NCBI RefSeq assembly: GCF_021183625.1
Contig: NZ_CP089214.1
Coordinates: 6,262,001 to 6,326,000, forward strand
DNA from: Nocardia asteroides
Lineage (GTDB): Bacteria; Actinomycetota; Actinomycetes; Mycobacteriales; Mycobacteriaceae
Length of the DNA stretch: 64,000 bases
Reading direction: 5' to 3'
The notes under the pieces were generated by a model. That model ran no database searches, was not told where the DNA came from, and worked only from the letters and a program-made list of their open reading frames with translations. This document shows, one piece after another, positions 18,796 to 25,950 of this stretch; the stretch's first letter is position 1, and every line of letters begins with the position of its first letter. The translations under genes were made by a program, and so were the position numbers.

Positions 18796-19062
18796 GTGCT
18801 GCTCCTGCCCGCCCCCGAATCCGCCGCCTCCGACTCGGTGCTCCCGAGCACCTCCGGCCCACCCGCCGATGACCGCGCCGCCGCCGTCATCATGCTGGTC
18901 TACGGCCTCACATCGGACCAGGGCGAGTACCTCCTCGGCCTGTGCGCCGAGCGCTCCGGCGAACCACGCGATCGTTTCGCCGCCGAATTGTGCCGAGCCG
19001 CGGAACAGTCCGGCGCCCCGTCCGCGACGGTCCGCGCGCGCCTCGACCCGCTGCTCGGCTGA
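18796..19062 (+). CDS. Small ANTAR-like protein
   Basis: The open frame runs from before 18700 to 19062. I place the start at GTG 18796, giving 88 residues, but GTG 18838 is as plausible. The C-terminal 60 residues (RAAAVIMLVYGLTSDQ, EYLLGLCAERSG, RFAAELCRAAE) follow the three-helix ANTAR pattern, with the A-x-x-x-L-M start and a Y-G-hydrophobic-S/T-x-x-x turn. ANTAR domains bind paired RNA hairpins and antiterminate transcription. A stand-alone ANTAR with a short N-terminal tail could be a regulator activated by an unlinked partner. The assignment rests on this pattern only. Confidence 0.5.
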   Translation: MLLLPAPESAASDSVLPSTSGPPADDRAAAVIMLVYGLTSDQGEYLLGLCAERSGEPRDRFAAELCRAAEQSGAPSATVRARLDPLLG

Positions 19063-19222
19063 CTGTTGCCGTGACGGAGTTGCTGTGACCGAAGCTGCGA
19101 CATACAGCGGGCTTCAAATCCGTTCGGATTTTCGGTCGAGCGATGTTCAGTCCCGTGACTGCGGTGCCCATCTAGACTGACGTAGGCCGTCTCGGCGGTG
19201 TCGCGACCAATCGGAGGGCAGC

Positions 19223-19684
19223 ATGAGTACACCTACCGAACTCGAGCTGAAGTGCCGACCGGCCTGCTCGGCCGACCTCGCCCGGATCGTTGCCATCGAA
19301 GCGGACGCTTTTCCCGACCCCTACCCCTACCTTGTGCTGCGCCAGCTATTCGACGTGCACAGCAGTACCTGGCTCGTCGTGGAGGCGGAGGGACTGGTGA
19401 TCGGATACGCTCTGATGCTCGAGAATGATGGCGAGGCAATGCTTTTCACCTTCGCCGTCCATTCGGACTACCGAGGCCACGGTTACGGCAGCGCGCTGTT
19501 GCGTGACGCGCTGACAGATCAGGAGAAGGCCGGGAGCAAGCGGGTGTGGCTGACGGTGCGGCCCGACAACGAAGAGGCCATCAGGCGGTTCGCGCGTGCG
19601 GGCTTCCGGCCGTCGGGCTATGAGGAAGAGTATTTCGGACCGAACGAACCCAGGTTCGTCTACGAGTATTTGATCGACCGATGA
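19223..19684 (+). CDS. GNAT-family N-acetyltransferase (left flank of the duplicated cassette)
   Basis: This 153-residue GNAT protein starts at ATG 19223 after CGGAGGG. Motif A is YRGHGYGSALL (acetyl-CoA pyrophosphate loop), preceded by LFTFAVHSD. The C-terminal strand-helix reads RRFARAGFRPSG. It is clearly related to the GNAT at the other edge of the cassette pair: PY-x-x-LRQLFDVH near the N-terminus and LTVRP later are shared, as is a YFGP segment near the end. It converges, through the channel-like gene, on the minus-strand SCO2521 homologue. RimI-like protein or small-molecule acetylation is possible; the substrate is unknown. Confidence 0.85.
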   Translation: MSTPTELELKCRPACSADLARIVAIEADAFPDPYPYLVLRQLFDVHSSTWLVVEAEGLVIGYALMLENDGEAMLFTFAVHSDYRGHGYGSALLRDALTDQEKAGSKRVWLTVRPDNEEAIRRFARAGFRPSGYEEEYFGPNEPRFVYEYLIDR

Positions 19685-19697
19685 AGTAGGACGCTCT

Positions 19698-20507
19698 ATG
19701 GGGGGCTTGGAATCGTCGGACGCCTCGATGCAGGATCGCATCCTCAATCGTGCGCTCCGCTATCGCCCGGACGAGGATGCGAACCGACCGATACTTCACG
19801 AATTCGATGAGAAGGTCGAGGAACTTCTCGTTCACTACACGCCGTCGGTTGCCCGAAATCGCTCGCATGCCCTGTTCTTCCACCAGTTGTACAAAGCCGC
19901 GATCGATCCCGAACCCGATGATGTGCCCGGCCCGGTGCCGAGTGCCGTTATCGCTGCCTTCCTGGCCGCAGAATTGGAGTACCGCAGCCCGCTGCGGCTG
20001 AGCGGCAGGCAGAGCATCCAGCTCGCGGAGGAATTCGAGGCGGTAGCCGGGGCCTGCTCGGCGGCCGGCCTGCATCGGCACGCGGTCCGGGCCTATCAGC
20101 GGGCGAAGGCGCTGCACCGGATGACCGAGGACACCGAGGGCGAGGACAGGTGCGGGCTGCTGCTCGCCAGAGCCCGCACGGCCGCCCAGCCAGATCCCTG
20201 GCGCCGCCGGCTGGGCCGGCTCGCCGACATTCTGTGCGGCTACGGCTATCGGCCCTCGTGGCTGCTCGGCTGGGTTGTGGCGCAGCTGGCGTTCTTCACC
20301 GCCCTGGTGCTGGCGATCGGGGGTGGCGAGTCGAACTGGAACCTCACCTACATGGCGCTGACCACCTTCCTCGGCCCGCTCGGCCCTGGCAATCTCGGGC
20401 AGGTCGACGGTGCTGCGCACGTGGTCTTCGGGGTCGAATCCTGGGCTGGAGCCCTCACCATGGCGGTCTACTTCGCCCTGCTCGTCCGGCGCTGGTTCCG
20501 GCTGTAG
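19698..20507 (+). CDS. Ion-channel-like two-helix membrane protein with degenerate selectivity filter
   Basis: This is a 269-residue protein. The first 170 residues are soluble and helical. LADILCGYGYRPSWLLGW then leads into a transmembrane helix (AQLAFFTALVLAIG), a re-entrant-like stretch (TYMALTTFLGPLGPGNLG) and a second helix (ESWAGALTMAVYFALLVRRWF). This matches the inner-helix/pore-loop/inner-helix plan of Ion_trans_2 channels, including the glutamate before the second helix. However, the TVGYGD filter is replaced by FLGPLGPGN, so potassium selectivity is doubtful. It lies 13 nt after the GNAT gene and converges on the SCO2521 homologue with a 5-nt gap. There is no counterpart in the right-hand cassette. 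Confidence 0.6.
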   Translation: MGGLESSDASMQDRILNRALRYRPDEDANRPILHEFDEKVEELLVHYTPSVARNRSHALFFHQLYKAAIDPEPDDVPGPVPSAVIAAFLAAELEYRSPLRLSGRQSIQLAEEFEAVAGACSAAGLHRHAVRAYQRAKALHRMTEDTEGEDRCGLLLARARTAAQPDPWRRRLGRLADILCGYGYRPSWLLGWVVAQLAFFTALVLAIGGGESNWNLTYMALTTFLGPLGPGNLGQVDGAAHVVFGVESWAGALTMAVYFALLVRRWFRL

Positions 20508-20512
20508 CCTGC

Positions 20513-21484
20513 CTACCGGTCGAACCCCAGCGCCCGCTGTCGGAGGAATTCCAGCGTCGACACCGCGATGCCGTCGCGGATCCGCGCTGCCAGGATGTTC
20601 CACTGTCGAGTGAATCCCGGGTCGGTCTGCAGCTCCTTCCACAGGGTGCGCATGGAGGCGGGGGTGTGTGCCCCCGGCATCCACAGCCCCGTGAGGTGCA
20701 CGAGGGCCGGGCTCAGGATCTCGAGCTGGTCCCTGCTCGCGACGCCGAAGCGGTCCGCCTCCGCGAGCAGCGCGGTGAGCACGGTCAGCAGCCAGTCGTG
20801 CGCCGCGAGGTCCTCGCAGAATCGTTGCGCGTCCTCGATCCCGGCCTCGTCGCGGATGACGAGCCGCACCGAGCGGGTGGTGTCGTCATCGAGCGACATG
20901 GAGATCGACGGCCCGGTATCACCGCCGATACGAGCCGTCCACCGCAGGCGGGTGGCACCCACCCGTACCGGGGGCCGCTGATCCAGCATGGGGTGACTGC
21001 GGGCGCCGGCCAGTAGTCGCTCGCTGATCGAGCCGAGATCGAGGATGTCGCCGTGGCGGGTGCCGCCGAGGAACCCGTCCTCGAGCATCGGGCTCGCCAC
21101 GGCGCGCGCCGGAATGGAATCGATGACCTCGACCGTCCCCTTCCGGTGCAGATAGTGCGGCCACGGCCGCCGCCGCTGTTCCGCCGCTCGCACCACCGCT
21201 GTGCCGGCCGACGACTGCAGTACCCGGCCGCCCGCCAGCCGGAGATTCGTCGCGACTGTCCCGACGACACGGGCGGGCCCGGGACGCAGTGCGAGCAGGC
21301 AATCGACCCCGACGGCCAGCGACGGCGAGATCGCCAGCGTGCCCGGCCGCTCCCGCCACCACACGGAACGTCCCGGAATCAGGCCGAGGAACTCCCCGGC
21401 CGCCGGCCGATCGAGCGCGACCGCCGACGGCAGCAGGCAGGTCCGGGTCTCGCCCAGCACGATCAATGGAGTGTCCGACGGCAT
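20513..21484 (-). CDS. SCO2521-family protein, copy 1
   Basis: This is a 323-residue protein of unknown function, last gene of the left cassette and 1 nt after the SCO2522 homologue. It starts LIVLGETRTCLLPS and contains GGRVLQSSAGTAVV, WPHYLHRKG, DGFLGG, TRLRWTARIG and CEDLAAHDWLLTVL. Each of these has a close match in the copy at 29.8 kb. The repeated beta-strand-like segments suggest a mostly soluble protein, with no signal peptide or membrane helix. The SCO2521 naming reflects my recollection of the Streptomyces family and has not been searched. A structural partner of the P-loop protein is possible. Confidence 0.78.
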   Translation of the reverse strand: MPSDTPLIVLGETRTCLLPSAVALDRPAAGEFLGLIPGRSVWWRERPGTLAISPSLAVGVDCLLALRPGPARVVGTVATNLRLAGGRVLQSSAGTAVVRAAEQRRRPWPHYLHRKGTVEVIDSIPARAVASPMLEDGFLGGTRHGDILDLGSISERLLAGARSHPMLDQRPPVRVGATRLRWTARIGGDTGPSISMSLDDDTTRSVRLVIRDEAGIEDAQRFCEDLAAHDWLLTVLTALLAEADRFGVASRDQLEILSPALVHLTGLWMPGAHTPASMRTLWKELQTDPGFTRQWNILAARIRDGIAVSTLEFLRQRALGFDR

Positions 21485-21485
21485 G

Positions 21486-22493
21486 TCACGAACCGTCGAG
21501 CAGTAGGTGTGACACTCGCTCGTTGATGTTGCGGGACACCACGATCGGAATGTCGTCGCCGGCGCCGCGGGAGACGATGTCGTGGGTGACGTCGTCGTCC
21601 AGATCCAGGTGGTCCAGGATCACCCGGACGGCGTGCTCGATCGGAAGATGATGTTTCGGCAGCATCGACAGGGTCTTGAAGGCGGCGAACGGCGCTGCCG
21701 TCGGGTTCAGCTGCATGACGGGCGGCAGGTCTTGCCACTCCTCCGGCCATGGCCTGCCCTGCCAGAGATGCGGCTCGGCCACCACCGCTCCGTGGTGCCG
21801 CAGCATGCCGAGCCGGAACAGGTGCCACACCGCTGCCAGGAACTGACAGGACCACTGTTTGCCGGGCTGCCCCTGCGCGCTCCGGGTGGTCCAGAGCTCG
21901 ACGTCGAGGAAGATCGAGTGCGACCGTCGGCCGAACTCCTCCGGCGGCCGGTAGGAGCGGGTCCGCATCGCCTGGCTCGGCTCGTACTCGGAGGACCGTC
22001 GCCCATTGCACAGCCATCCCGACTGGGCGGTGGGCGGCCTGCTGCCGTTGTCGGGCGGTGCGGGCTCCGAAACAATTCGCGCCGCTGCCATTTCGGCGAC
22101 CGGGAGAGGTTCACCACGGGGCGCGCCGTTGGCGAACGGCGCGGCTCGCCAGCATCCCGACTCCCGCCCCAGGTAGTCGATCACCAACCCCGCCTCGCTC
22201 GCCGCGGTGAGCAGTTCGGGAATGATCTCCGACGGATCGGAGTCCGGCTGGAAGTAGTCGTCGAGCAGGTAGCAGGTGCTTATGCGGGCCCCGTCGCCGT
22301 AGCGGAGGCGGGTGGATTCCACGAAGGCCGAGATCAGCGGCACGATCCGGCGGAACTCCGTGCGCACGAGGGCCGGGTCGTCGGTGATCTCTTTCAGCCG
22401 GAAGTGTCCGACCTCGATCGACAGGTGCGACAGCGGAACGTGGGCGACCGGTGCGTGCTCGGTGGCCTCGTCGTAGGAGGGGTGAAGGGGCAT
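21486..22493 (-). CDS. SCO2522-family protein, copy 1
   Basis: This 335-residue protein of unknown function starts at ATG 22493 with GGGAGAT before it. Conserved blocks shared with copy 2 are VPLSHLSIEVGH, ARISTCYLLDDYF, IDYLGRESGCW, QAMRTRSYRPPEEF, HSIFLDVELW, WSCQFLAAVWHLFRLG and LPIEHAVRVILDHL. The DDYF and DVELW blocks, rich in acidic residues, could form a catalytic or metal centre, but no known fold is obvious to me. The gene lies 3 nt after the P-loop gene. The symmetrical conservation in both cassettes shows it is a core component. Confidence 0.8.
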   Translation of the reverse strand: MPLHPSYDEATEHAPVAHVPLSHLSIEVGHFRLKEITDDPALVRTEFRRIVPLISAFVESTRLRYGDGARISTCYLLDDYFQPDSDPSEIIPELLTAASEAGLVIDYLGRESGCWRAAPFANGAPRGEPLPVAEMAAARIVSEPAPPDNGSRPPTAQSGWLCNGRRSSEYEPSQAMRTRSYRPPEEFGRRSHSIFLDVELWTTRSAQGQPGKQWSCQFLAAVWHLFRLGMLRHHGAVVAEPHLWQGRPWPEEWQDLPPVMQLNPTAAPFAAFKTLSMLPKHHLPIEHAVRVILDHLDLDDDVTHDIVSRGAGDDIPIVVSRNINERVSHLLLDGS

Positions 22494-22496
22494 CGG

Positions 22497-23411
22497 CTAC
22501 ATCTCCCAGGCGGCGTCGTCCACGAGACGCCGGGCGAGTTCCTGATAGGCGGTCACGGTTTCGGGATTCGCGATGTGGGCGTTGATGTCGTTGTCGAGGA
22601 TCACCTGCTCCCGCCAGAGCAGGATCGGTTCGATCGGGGTGGTACCGAGCACCTTGGTCTTTCCGACGTTGTTGGTGGCGGCGAGCCTGCGGAGCACTTC
22701 GTCCTGGGCTTGCAGCCACGCCGCCTGAGCACCGCGCTCGGCTCCGACCTGGCCGGGCGAGACCGGCACGGCGGTGCGGACGAATCGGGTGGCACCGAGC
22801 AGCCGACTCCTGTCGTGACCGGACTGGACCCCGAGATCCAGGAGCCCGTGCGGTTCGTAGACGAGGCCTGCGGCCGCCAGGATGTGCTGTCTCGTCCACC
22901 GGTGGAAGACCAGCCAGCGCGCTGTCGTCCCACGCAGCGGGCTCAGCGCTGTCGCCCGGAGCGCGATGTCGAGCGCGCCGGTGCGGCCCGCGCTGAGGTC
23001 GACGATCACCACATGGAATTCGCTCGCGAGGTGCGCCAGCAGCTCGGCGCAGCGCTGGACGACCTCGTCGTTCGTGGTGAGCAGGTCGGCGCCGCCCTCG
23101 TCACCGGGGAACAGTGCCAGCCTGCCCGCGCGCTGGGCCACCCGCTTGAATTCCGCGCGCTCCGTCACTGAGCCGACATCGAGCCGAACCGCTTCTCCGG
23201 TCCTGCCGAGAAGGTAGGAGTGCACTCCGCCACCGGCCTTGACGCCGCGCTCGTAGCCGTCGATCTCGAACAGCGCACCCGCGGTGGGGGAGCCGAAGTC
23301 GAAGTCGACATAGGCGACATTCCGCCCCGCGAGGGTGAGCCGATGGGCGATATTGCAACTGGTGACCGAGCGCCCGGTGCCGCCCTTGTCGGACGTCGCG
23401 AAGACCAGCAT
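22497..23411 (-). CDS. SCO2523-family variant P-loop (ParA/MinD-like) protein, copy 1
   Basis: This 304-residue protein opens with a ParA/MinD-type deviant Walker A, SDKGGTGRS (residues 7-15). The signature Lys9 is kept, but the P-loop lysine is Arg14. A DFDFGSPTAG segment corresponds to Walker A', and VVIVDLSAGR to Walker B. The C-terminal part has ARWLVFHRWTRQHILAA and EPILLWREQVIL. ParA-family ATPases dimerise on membranes or DNA to position cargo. Whether this variant hydrolyses ATP is unclear. ATG 23411 was chosen over the adjacent GTG because GGTGAGG then stands 5 nt away. It is preceded by the SCO2524 homologue with a 7-nt gap. Confidence 0.85.
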   Translation of the reverse strand: MLVFATSDKGGTGRSVTSCNIAHRLTLAGRNVAYVDFDFGSPTAGALFEIDGYERGVKAGGGVHSYLLGRTGEAVRLDVGSVTERAEFKRVAQRAGRLALFPGDEGGADLLTTNDEVVQRCAELLAHLASEFHVVIVDLSAGRTGALDIALRATALSPLRGTTARWLVFHRWTRQHILAAAGLVYEPHGLLDLGVQSGHDRSRLLGATRFVRTAVPVSPGQVGAERGAQAAWLQAQDEVLRRLAATNNVGKTKVLGTTPIEPILLWREQVILDNDINAHIANPETVTAYQELARRLVDDAAWEM

Positions 23412-23418
23412 CACGGCC

Positions 23419-25248
23419 TCACCGAGTCGCTTGCCTGCGCGCGTAGGCCAGGTCGTCCAGCGCGACGAGGGCCTCCGCTGCCAGGCTGTGCGCGGTGGCG
23501 GGTTGCTCGGTCAGGATGTCGCGTGCCCGGTCGAGTTTCTGCCGGATCCGGCCGACCTCGCGCTCGCTGTGCGAGAGCTGATAGCCCTCGATGCGCAGCT
23601 CCTCGCGATTGAGCAGATGCTCGGCCTCGCTGATCAGATCGACCGCGCGATTGACCATGGTGCCGGGCGCGAGCGGATCCGTCTCGAAGGTGTTGTGCGC
23701 GACAACCAGGCATTCCATCATCCGTTCGGTGATGAACCAGGAGACGCCCGAGTCGCCACCCGCGACCGCGGGGTCCGGCTCGTCCCACAGCCCGGCGGCC
23801 GCGCCGCCGCGCTTCATCCGGGCGGTGAGGTGCTCCATCGCCGCCTCCGCGAGGCTCATCAGCTGATCGCGGGTCCGTACGTCGGTACGCAATCTGCTCG
23901 CCTGCAGGCAGCGTTTCAGCAGCATGGTCGCGTAATCGGAGACGTACCAGTGCAGCAGCGAACCACCGTCGATATCGCTGCCCGCGAGCTCCATCAGGAC
24001 GCCGGGGTGATGCAGCGCGAGGGCGGGGTCGGCGGTCGTGGCCCGGCTGGTGATCCGGCCGCGCCGGGCCAGCTGGTCGAAGACCGCAACGGTGCGCGCC
24101 AGGTCGTCGGTGCTGTCCCGGTAGACGAGATCCTGGATCAGGATGGCCGTCACCACCAGGCTGTAGTAGTCGGACTCCTGACCGTCCGAGGTACGCCACG
24201 GAATGTCCTCCAGCGGCCAGCGCCCGCCGCCGAACCGGGCGACCGTGCTCCAGTAGGTCCGCGCCAGCTCGAATCGCAGCTGCAGGGCGTCGCCCAGGGC
24301 TCGCTGCTCGTCGTTCAGCAGCTCGAGTTCCCGGATGCGTTGCGAGGAGAGATCGCTGATTCCGTCGAGCGCGACCGCCGTGAAGTAGAGGTACGGGCGG
24401 GGTGCGGCGTGCCCCGGTGCGCTGCCGAGCCGGGTGGGCACGATGTCGACCTCGGCCGCGGTCCGGACGATGCCCCAGCCCCAGCCGCACTCGAACAGCC
24501 GCCGGTCGTCGGCGACGTCGACCCCGGAGAGCTGCCCGAACTCGACCTCGTTCGAGGCGCGCACCCGCAACCGCTCGAGTTCGCGAGTGAGCCGCGGGAG
24601 CGTCTCCGAGGGAGAGCGGTTCTGGCTCACCATCCGGAGTATCTCGCCGTGCGCATCGTCGGCCGACGCGGGAGTGTTGATGACGAAGCTGCGGACCAAC
24701 CCGGTCATCGCCGCGGTGAGCCTTGCGCTCGTCTTCGCGCGGAGCGGCCCTATTCGCTCGTAGACGTCCCGGTCGGACTGACGTAGCTCCCCCGCCAGCG
24801 CACCCTCCAGTCCGCGGAGGAAGCGGAGCGCCGCGATGCACAGGCTCAGCGACATGGAATAGGAGTCGACGACGTCGAGCGCGAGTTGCGCGTCGGTGGG
24901 GTGGCCGTCGGCTGCGCGAAAGTAGGAGCCCGCGCTGAAGACCGGCTCCCCGTCCGGATCGGTGTAGCGCTGGAAATACTCCTCGAGCAGCCCGACGAGC
25001 AGGCCACCGGCCTCGGTCGAATCGCCCCACGGCTCCAGTGCCCGATGCACGTCGGGCGCGACCCTGTCCGGCTGATCGAGGGCGAATGCATCGATCTCGG
25101 TCGCCGGGTACAGCAGGCACAGCAGCTGCTCGGCATCGCTGATCGAATTCGAATCTTCGCGACCTCCGCCGAGCCAGGCGTCGGCCGAGCGATAGGTCAC
25201 AACCGCTCGCCACAGCTCCAGCAACTGCTGCCGTGGCTTGATCCGCAC
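23419..25248 (-). CDS. SCO2524-family protein, copy 1 (cassette lead gene)
   Basis: This is a 609-residue protein of unknown function. GTG 25248 was chosen because VRIKPRQQLLELW matches VRIRPRQQILEIW at the start of copy 2 and GGGGGA precedes it. Shared landmarks in order are ISDAEQLLCLLYPATEID, DSYSMS, GLVRSFV, FECGWGWGIV, YLYFTAVALDG, YWSTVARFG, PLEDIPWRTSDG, ESDYYSLVV, FDQLARRGRI, YVSDYATMLLKR, TERMMECLV, MVNRAVDLISEAEHLLN and a C-terminal helical stretch. It looks all-helical and soluble. It is the first gene of the left cassette, 94-99 nt downstream of a promoter-like motif shared with copy 2. Confidence 0.8.
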   Translation of the reverse strand: MRIKPRQQLLELWRAVVTYRSADAWLGGGREDSNSISDAEQLLCLLYPATEIDAFALDQPDRVAPDVHRALEPWGDSTEAGGLLVGLLEEYFQRYTDPDGEPVFSAGSYFRAADGHPTDAQLALDVVDSYSMSLSLCIAALRFLRGLEGALAGELRQSDRDVYERIGPLRAKTSARLTAAMTGLVRSFVINTPASADDAHGEILRMVSQNRSPSETLPRLTRELERLRVRASNEVEFGQLSGVDVADDRRLFECGWGWGIVRTAAEVDIVPTRLGSAPGHAAPRPYLYFTAVALDGISDLSSQRIRELELLNDEQRALGDALQLRFELARTYWSTVARFGGGRWPLEDIPWRTSDGQESDYYSLVVTAILIQDLVYRDSTDDLARTVAVFDQLARRGRITSRATTADPALALHHPGVLMELAGSDIDGGSLLHWYVSDYATMLLKRCLQASRLRTDVRTRDQLMSLAEAAMEHLTARMKRGGAAAGLWDEPDPAVAGGDSGVSWFITERMMECLVVAHNTFETDPLAPGTMVNRAVDLISEAEHLLNREELRIEGYQLSHSEREVGRIRQKLDRARDILTEQPATAHSLAAEALVALDDLAYARRQATR

Positions 25249-25303
25249 AGATCCCCCTGCGGGCCCGTTGCCCGGTTCTTTTACCGACCTTCGTTCCGAC
25301 AGT

Positions 25304-25321
25304 GTGCCCGAATACGGGCAC
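25304..25321. promoter_or_regulatory. Inverted repeat GTGCCCG-AATA-CGGGCAC upstream of the left cassette
   Basis: Perfect 7-bp arms with a 4-nt spacer lie about 20 nt downstream of the promoter-like motif and 56 nt before the SCO2524 copy-1 start, i.e. near the expected transcript start. It could be an operator or a 5'-leader hairpin. I do not see the same dyad upstream of the right cassette. Confidence 0.45.
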
Positions 25322-25328
25322 TGTGCCC

Positions 25329-25350
25329 AGGAAAGTACCCAACTATGCCG
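25329..25350 (-). promoter_or_regulatory. Promoter-like motif upstream of left cassette
   Basis: On the minus strand it reads CGGCATAGT, then TG, then GGTACTTTCC. The CATAGT hexamer begins 99 nt before the GTG of the SCO2524 homologue. The right cassette has CGGTATAGT directly followed by GGTACTTTTC, starting 93 nt before its own GTG. The shared block is therefore a -10-like hexamer plus a GGTACTTT element. I find no clear -35 box. Confidence 0.5.
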
Positions 25351-25854
25351 TTCAGCGCGCTCGGTGCACCAGGATGCGACAGCTACGATAATCGAATTTC
25401 GTATTGAGAGCTTTGATGCGAAGCCACGCCCGGATCGTTGCGTGACGCGCCGATCGAAGTGTGGCTCGGTGACGAATATGCTGCGATGCAACGACTTTGC
25501 GAACGGCTCGACAGCGAGGGGAGCGGGGTACCGCGAACGGGCCGGCCGCGTGAATCGGGGCTGGAGTGTCTGCCCGCGAGGCTCTGTGCCAAAGAGTAGC
25601 CTGGCCGCCGTGACCATTGTGGATTCTTCGTCTTCGGCTCTCACTGGGGATGATATTCGTCCTGTCAGGGGCATTGTCGATGCGAAACTTCGACCTGCGA
25701 GCCGGAGTGAACGGGATGTTTGCCGAGCGCTTGTACCTGGGGTGTGCGGGCGCCATTTCGGACCGATTGGTATCCATCTGGACGGCGCTCGCCCGATCGC
25801 TTACGCTGGCGCGCGCGCCTCTTGGATCGAAAGGCGTAGAGGCGCAATGGATTG

Positions 25855-25874
25855 CGGTATAGTGGTACTTTTCT
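25855..25874 (+). promoter_or_regulatory. Promoter-like motif upstream of right cassette
   Basis: CGGTATAGT followed at once by GGTACTTTTCT. TATAGT (25858-25863) is a good actinobacterial -10. It matches the left-cassette element in sequence and in distance to the start codon, which suggests joint control. Confidence 0.55.
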
Positions 25875-25950
25875 CGGAACGACGCTCACGCGAGTCGGTT
25901 CGCGGTGGCCTGGATGCGGCTCGCACACTCGGGGGAAGGACTGCGGGCAG

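Larger units (their letters stand above)
25249..25950. other. Divergent intergenic region between the two cassettes
   Basis: This 702-bp stretch, less GC-rich by eye than its surroundings, has no convincing gene. The open frames inside it are short, in all orientations, and lack start signals. It holds the promoters for both cassettes near its two ends. The middle (about 25400-25800) has nothing I can assign. Confidence 0.6.

Noticed and set aside
25352..25777. 141-codon minus-strand frame between the cassettes
   Set aside because: It is Arg/His-rich, has no resemblance to known proteins and runs through the promoter motif of the left cassette near its end. Coding would be surprising there.
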